Origin: a virus
Strand: one strand, 5' to 3'
IMG/VR virus record: IMGVR_UViG_3300043313_000264
Span: 1 to 26,408 of that record
DNA: 26,408 bases
The notes under the pieces are model-generated. The model searched no databases. It was not told the DNA's origin and was given only the letters and a program-made list of their open reading frames with translations. Of this stretch, positions 21,933-26,408 are shown piece after piece; within the stretch, counting starts at the first letter, position 1, and every line of letters starts with the position of its first letter. A program made the position numbers and the translations under genes.

Positions 21933-23044
21933 CGACTCGCAGATTTTTCGCTAACGCTGCACCGCAGCAAACACTAACTGGTCCTATCACGAACGTAGCC
22001 ACGTCCTTGACCGTGGCAGGATCTTTTGCTGGCTGGCCTAGCTCATTCCCATACTTCGCGTGCCTTGAATATGGCACCGCGTCTATGGAGATTGTCTCGG
22101 TTTCCTCTGTCATAGGCACCACGGCCACTATCGTTCGTGCCCAGGATGGCACGTCAGGTATCTCTCACCTTGGGGGTGCAACCCTTGACCAAGTTGCGAT
22201 CCGTCAAGACTTTGACGAAGCCTCGGCGCACACATCAGCTAACTCTGGAGTTCACGGTCGGTCGGGTAACGTTGTCGGGGACACTGACGCTCAAACTCTA
22301 ACCAATAAGACTCTAACCACTCCCACCTTAAACGGTGCTGCGCTTGCTGGTACCCTCTCCGGTAGTCCTGCGTTTTCGGGTGCTCCTAGCTTCTCCGGGG
22401 CACCCTCTTTCGCGGGGGCACCCACTTTCTCTGGACTTCCTGTTTTTAGCGGTGGTATTAACGTCTCCGGTAAGGCTGTCCAGTTCCCCTCTTTCACTAC
22501 TGAAGCTGCGGCTACCGCCGCAATCGGTTCGCCGACCGCTGGGATGGTTGTCTATCTATCTGCCCCAACGCAGGGTCCGGTTGGATTAAGATTCTATCTC
22601 GGTACAACTTGGGAGGTATTACCGGGCGGCGTTGTAAATCTGTCAACCGCAGGAAGCACTGTCACCTCGGCGGGGGTGACCGAGGTCGTTGGTGCTGGTG
22701 CTGGATTGACATTGTCTGGATTGTCGTTATCGACGGCTCGCTACTACCGGGTTGAAATTACCGGTCGAGCGTCCCAGTCGTCTGTCGCGCAGCCTGTTGT
22801 GGTGCGGGTCCGGGCATCGACGGGGGCAGTCACCACGGGGAGTACCCAGATCCTCGGAGGACAGGTTGCGACAACGGGTGGACCTGGCGTCGGGTCGCAA
22901 GATGTGACATTATCATCGCCGTGGAACCCGGCATCGACGGGGACTTGGAACTTGGCGGTCACTGTCGCGTCCGGTATCGCAGGCACCAACGGAATATGGG
23001 GACCCGGCGTCGGTAACCCGATCATCACTTTATTCGCAGCCTAA
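21929..23044 (+). CDS. Tail fibre / receptor-binding protein with hexapeptide repeats
   Basis: 371 residues from GTG 21929 (GTGAGG about 9 bases upstream, overlap with the previous stop). Residues 15-100: beta domain like that of the preceding protein (TSLTVAGSF, MEIVSVSS, RAQDGTSGISHLGGATL). 115-135: DTDAQTLTNKTLTTPTLNG, a motif common in fibre shafts. 144-176: about five repeats of PxFSGA type. 192-232: the AAIGSPTAGMVVYLS...GTTWEVLP motif seen at the ends of many fibre shafts. 235-371: beta-rich head, likely the receptor-binding or trimerisation part. Confidence 0.7.
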   Translation: MTTRRFFANAAPQQTLTGPITNVATSLTVAGSFAGWPSSFPYFACLEYGTASMEIVSVSSVIGTTATIVRAQDGTSGISHLGGATLDQVAIRQDFDEASAHTSANSGVHGRSGNVVGDTDAQTLTNKTLTTPTLNGAALAGTLSGSPAFSGAPSFSGAPSFAGAPTFSGLPVFSGGINVSGKAVQFPSFTTEAAATAAIGSPTAGMVVYLSAPTQGPVGLRFYLGTTWEVLPGGVVNLSTAGSTVTSAGVTEVVGAGAGLTLSGLSLSTARYYRVEITGRASQSSVAQPVVVRVRASTGAVTTGSTQILGGQVATTGGPGVGSQDVTLSSPWNPASTGTWNLAVTVASGIAGTNGIWGPGVGNPIITLFAA

Positions 23045-23058
23045 GAGGAGGCACGTAA

Positions 23059-25086
23059 ATGCCTTACGGAAAAAGGCTGCCGATTACTCTTCCGGCTAGA
23101 TACACCCTGCTTCCTGGGGTTACCCTTGATCCGGATATTGATACCGGTGGTTATGATTTCAGTATCGGCGGTATGGGTTTTCGTTACGCATCAGATGCTC
23201 AGAATCCTTACCAACGTACCACTGAAGCTACAACCATTCATCGGTTCGACTCTTCGCTAGAGCCAGGCGAGCAGAGTCTCGCCGAGATCCCCTGGATCAA
23301 ATCGCAGGCTAGTTTCCACGGTGGTGCGGGACAGCTTAACTTAGAGCGAGGTTTTACCGCGTTCCAGTATCTGCAGGAGCAGGTGCAGCACGTAAGGTTC
23401 GACAATAGCTACGGCGTGGATGTCTGGACTCCTGGCAAGGTGAAGCGTCTACCTGATTGCCACGCCTACACCGTTGGTGCGCAAACCCTAAAGACCGTGG
23501 TTACCTCTGCTATTGGTGGGTTTGACTATGCAATTGTAGGCGGACAGGGGACGTTTTATCAGCTTAAATGGAGTAGTGGCCCGGACAATGCTCCAACTCC
23601 CACACAAATTGACTTATCCGGAGCTATTTTCGGTGGTGTATCTAACTGCAATATAGTTTCATTAGCCTCGGATGGCACTAACTATTTTGCTCTTATTACC
23701 CTAACCGTTGCAGGTTCCACCGCCAATGTTAAGACATTGATTGTAACAGGTTTGGTTACATCGGTCGCCGCTCCCACTTCATTGTATGACGGCCCTGCTA
23801 CTAACGTCCAGCTGGTTGGTGAAATTCACTGGGAGAAGGCTCGCCTTATAGGCGCAATCGGCCAGAGTATTTACGAGCTAAGCTCTGTAGCCTCGGCGCA
23901 CAGCGCTTTCCCGACTCCTAACTATACTCACCCCGAGCCCAACTGGACGTGGAGTGATATCACTGCCAGTCCGTCGAGCATTCTTGTCAGTGGATATAAC
24001 TCTGGTCCCTCTAGCTCCTATATGATCGAACTAGTTTTGACGGCAACCGGTGGAACTCCTACGCTTGTCGGCGGTGCTGCAGTAGGAGAGATGCCGGAAG
24101 GCGAATACATCACCAGCCTTGCGTCTAGTATGGGTTCGTTTATTGTCATCGGCACAAACCGTGGTATCCGTATCGGAACGTTTGATACTTATACCGGGGC
24201 TCTGAGGTATGGTCCCAGGTCTATTGAGATAACTCAAGCTAGCCAGACCATTCCTTTCCTTGCAGTGAAAGATAGATTCGTTTACGGCGCTCTAACTAAT
24301 CAGCAGGATGACGGTTCCACCGGCTTGGTTTGTATTGACCTATCTTATCAGGTGGATGACGCAGGTCGCATGGCTTGGACCAACGGGCTTCATCCTCCAA
24401 CGTCTGCCACCCAGACCGGCGTTACTTCGACCGTGGCTGTTCTGCCATTGTCTCAACGTGTGATCTACACCGTTGGCACTGGCCTCTTCGTGGAAGGCAA
24501 CGGTCCGGGGACGGACGGTAATGCTTACTTACGTACCAGCCGTATCCGATACGATACGTCTGAGCCTAAGCTTTTCAAATACGGCAAGATCCAGGGAGAG
24601 TTTATCTCTGCCAGCACACAGATTACAGCCATCTATCCTAATGGTATAACCAACAACCTGGGAACCTTCGGATTCTTCAATAGCTCTAACCCCGGTTCTT
24701 TCGGATTCCCTGCAGATCTTGCAGAGTGGATACAGCTGCAGTTCTCGCTGATCGGCGCGACATGTGTTCTGAATAGCTATCAAGCTAGAGCTATTCCGGC
24801 ACCTACTCGTCAGCACATCATCACCGTGTCCGGTATCTGTCGTCACGAGGAGAGGGACCGTGCCGGGATGAGCATGTATGACGCTTTGACCCCTCGCCAG
24901 AGATACAACGCCATGCTTGCCATAGAGTCAGCAGGCGCTGAGATTCGTTTTGTCGAATACACGCCTGAGGGTAACTTCGCCCAGCTGGTTGTTATTGAAC
25001 AGATGGATTTCCATACCACTGAAACTCCGTCCTACTTACGAGATATAGATGGCTATATCACATTTAAGTTGCGTGCTACGTCATGA
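23059..25086 (+). CDS. Tail nozzle-like protein (tail tubular B-like)
   Basis: 675 residues; AGAGGAGG lies 9 bases before the ATG. Almost all beta, with repeated 40-50-residue units that read like blades of a propeller (for example SLASDGTNYFALITL, VQLVGEIHWEKARLIGAIG, ITSLASSMGSFIVIGTNRG), between an N-terminal part (GVTLDPDIDTGGYDFSIGG) and a C-terminal domain from about 580 (CRHEERDRAGMSMYDALTP). T7-type nozzle proteins contain a beta-propeller and are of similar size, and lie just after the adaptor. The fibre gene in between is unusual. A tail needle or another spike component is an alternative. ATGA overlap with the next gene. Confidence 0.5.
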   Translation: MPYGKRLPITLPARYTLLPGVTLDPDIDTGGYDFSIGGMGFRYASDAQNPYQRTTEATTIHRFDSSLEPGEQSLAEIPWIKSQASFHGGAGQLNLERGFTAFQYLQEQVQHVRFDNSYGVDVWTPGKVKRLPDCHAYTVGAQTLKTVVTSAIGGFDYAIVGGQGTFYQLKWSSGPDNAPTPTQIDLSGAIFGGVSNCNIVSLASDGTNYFALITLTVAGSTANVKTLIVTGLVTSVAAPTSLYDGPATNVQLVGEIHWEKARLIGAIGQSIYELSSVASAHSAFPTPNYTHPEPNWTWSDITASPSSILVSGYNSGPSSSYMIELVLTATGGTPTLVGGAAVGEMPEGEYITSLASSMGSFIVIGTNRGIRIGTFDTYTGALRYGPRSIEITQASQTIPFLAVKDRFVYGALTNQQDDGSTGLVCIDLSYQVDDAGRMAWTNGLHPPTSATQTGVTSTVAVLPLSQRVIYTVGTGLFVEGNGPGTDGNAYLRTSRIRYDTSEPKLFKYGKIQGEFISASTQITAIYPNGITNNLGTFGFFNSSNPGSFGFPADLAEWIQLQFSLIGATCVLNSYQARAIPAPTRQHIITVSGICRHEERDRAGMSMYDALTPRQRYNAMLAIESAGAEIRFVEYTPEGNFAQLVVIEQMDFHTTETPSYLRDIDGYITFKLRATS

Positions 25087-25379
25087 CTTACTTGTTCACT
25101 CCACCGACGTTTCGCATGGTAGCTATCATGCGTAGGTCTCTTCGCTGTGGTGTTCCTACTTGCACCGGAGTTTGGCGTATCGACGGAACGTGGTTCAACT
25201 CCAGTACCGCAGGGGTTGGAAATCCCGACGAGACGACAATAGATGTTGATGCACCTACAGGTATTAAGTTATATTTCGGTCGGCCTACTCTCGTACCCGA
25301 CTCGCTGGTTTCCGTTCTGACTCCAGCACTTACCCCAGCTGATCCAACATGGACACCGGGAACGCTAGTACACCAGTGA
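25083..25379 (+). CDS. Small structural protein (98 aa)
   Basis: ATG overlaps the stop of the nozzle-like gene (ATGA). Begins MTYLFTPPTFRMVAIMRRSL; two Cys (22, 27) and an aromatic/Gly/Thr beta pattern, Pro-rich near the C terminus. No recognised domain. Its tight coupling suggests it assembles with the preceding protein. Confidence 0.6.
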   Translation: MTYLFTPPTFRMVAIMRRSLRCGVPTCTGVWRIDGTWFNSSTAGVGNPDETTIDVDAPTGIKLYFGRPTLVPDSLVSVLTPALTPADPTWTPGTLVHQ

Positions 25380-25387
25380 GGAATAAC

Positions 25388-25951
25388 ATGGAAGCCAATG
25401 ACAGCGTTGGTATCACCACGCAGTGGACGGTGCGTAAATACTCCGAGAGTGATGCCACTTTTGCTGGCGACTGGTTCGGTAGAGACCCTCAGGAAGCCGA
25501 TTTTCTGGCGCTCGGTATCGAACCGTATGAGATTAGCGTAGTTGATGGCAACCTTGCCACCACCGCTGGACTTACGCGTTTGACTGCATTGCTGAACGCT
25601 GGTGGTGGTAACGCCATGACCAGCACTACGGTGAGAGTTGGCGCAGGTAACGGTGTCGGTACTGCTGCGATCGGTGATACTGACCTGTCGGCTGCGGCTG
25701 GTTCTGCTAACCGCTGGTTCCAGACCAGCACGGTTTCAGTTTCAGTTGCGGTACTTACGGCAGTTGCGACTTTCGCAAGTGCTGATGGTAACTTCGCCTG
25801 GAACGAGTTCGGTTTGGATATTGGTACGGCTACGGTTACCTCCGGTAACACGGTGAACGCGGTGCTGTTCAACCATAAGACCAGCATTGCCCAGGGCACT
25901 AAGGCGTCCGGCCAAGTGTGGACCGCTACCGCTACCATCACGTTCTCGTAA
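25388..25951 (+). CDS. Tail tip/fibre-associated beta protein (187 aa)
   Basis: Start at ATG 25388 preferred (GTGAGGA about 6 bases upstream) over an in-frame ATG at 25349 that lacks an SD and overlaps the previous gene. The N-terminal 60 residues are mixed; from about 65 it is beta-rich with VRVGAGNGVGTAAIGDTDL, then ATFASADGNFAWNEFGLDIG. The last motif I associate with tail and fibre-tip proteins of many phages. Probably a tail accessory protein. Confidence 0.6.
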   Translation: MEANDSVGITTQWTVRKYSESDATFAGDWFGRDPQEADFLALGIEPYEISVVDGNLATTAGLTRLTALLNAGGGNAMTSTTVRVGAGNGVGTAAIGDTDLSAAAGSANRWFQTSTVSVSVAVLTAVATFASADGNFAWNEFGLDIGTATVTSGNTVNAVLFNHKTSIAQGTKASGQVWTATATITFS

Positions 25952-25960
25952 GTGGGGATT

Positions 25961-26408
25961 ATGAATATCAGAACAGTTGTAGCAGGTGCGATTGTAGCTA
26001 GTCTGGTGGGCCTGGGGATTGCGGCGTCAAGCTCAGGCGGCACCCCAAGCCAGTTCGACTCGGGCAGTATCGCCGCTGTCACCACCGACGCGAACGGTTA
26101 CAGCCCACCAGTGCAGCTGCCATTCTCGAACGTGGCCAGTGTCAACGTCGAACTATTGTGGCCCGCCTACGGGCAGGCCGACTTACCGTATCAGCATGCG
26201 GTGGTGCTACTCAGCAGTGGCGCATTCAAGGTGCGATGGGTGACCACCGCAGGTAAACTCTACGTGGGGCGACTCAGCTACGACTACGTAGCAACCGCTA
26301 CTCAGGGTGCGCCTCCGCCCACCACTACGGCAGCGACCACTACAGCCCCGCCACCGGTCTGCGCGCCGATCACCATCACCGCAGGCGGCACGTACTCGGG
26401 CTGCTATC
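25961..26408 (+). CDS. Secreted-looking protein, possible beta-helix, cut by right edge
   Basis: Open from ATG 25961 to the window end (149 codons). MNIRTVVAGAIVASLVGLG is a textbook signal peptide or single-pass anchor, with likely cleavage near residues 22-27 (IAASSSGG). A beta domain follows (about 35-110), then a Thr/Pro/Ala linker (PPPTTTAATTTAPPP), and then TITAGGTYSGCY, which looks like the first turn of a right-handed beta-helix as in pectate-lyase or depolymerase folds. The SD (GTGGGGAT) is weak. A signal peptide is unusual for a virion protein, so this may be exported or surface-exposed. Confidence 0.55.
   Translation, partial: MNIRTVVAGAIVASLVGLGIAASSSGGTPSQFDSGSIAAVTTDANGYSPPVQLPFSNVASVNVELLWPAYGQADLPYQHAVVLLSSGAFKVRWVTTAGKLYVGRLSYDYVATATQGAPPPTTTAATTTAPPPVCAPITITAGGTYSGCY

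Noticed and set aside
25489-26085. Leftward frame of 198 codons opposite two tail genes
   Set aside because: Shadow of GC-rich third positions; spans two coupled forward genes.

Overview
The window reads as the late (virion and lysis) region of a double-stranded DNA bacteriophage, most likely a short-tailed (podovirus-like) phage of an actinobacterium. Signs for a phage are a terminase with an ATPase and a nuclease half, a portal, a scaffold followed by a capsid protein of the N4-gp56 type, virion lysozyme and M23-like proteins, an 1840-residue internal protein, and no tape-measure or tail-tube/assembly-chaperone pair of a long-tailed phage. The actinobacterial host is an inference from protein style: a Rv2525c/DUF1906-type endolysin, the N-terminal 'ASGGYRAP...RTDGG' protein, and the 'DQGVDY' M23-like domain. 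No integrase, repressor or host gene is visible.

Layout. 1-1164: three leftward genes, namely a zinc-ribbon protein cut by the left edge, a 66-residue coiled-coil protein, and a 57-residue protein that is easily missed. 1165-2080: a gene-free stretch of about 0.9 kb packed with at least 20 different stem-loops laid end to end, with promoter-like sequences at its left end and inside it. This is the most unusual part of the window and could encode a large structured RNA. 2081-7317: rightward terminase (with a small-terminase-like HTH at its N terminus), portal, a basic 58-residue protein, endolysin and a 38-residue membrane protein (holin candidate). 7344-18611: three small hydrophilic proteins, the 1840-residue internal/ejection protein, a 303-residue partner, then three consecutive related proteins. 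Two of these share a nearly identical C-terminal module behind different cell-wall domains (lysozyme, M23-like). 18623-18950: two very small membrane proteins and a tRNA-Gln(CUG). 19078-20669: scaffold and major capsid protein, the latter behind a leader whose last hairpin covers the ribosome binding site. 20767-26408: connector/tail adaptor, fibre, nozzle-like protein, small structural proteins, and a secreted-looking protein cut by the right edge.

How it fits together: leftward genes and rightward late genes diverge from the structured tract. The late genes are nearly all coupled by ATGA, GTGA or TAATG overlaps, so they probably form one long transcript. Breaks in that coupling occur only around the micro-membrane genes and tRNA, before the scaffold, before the capsid gene and after it, where RNA hairpins probably tune the dosage of scaffold and capsid. 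All functional names are from reading motifs by eye; no database search was run.
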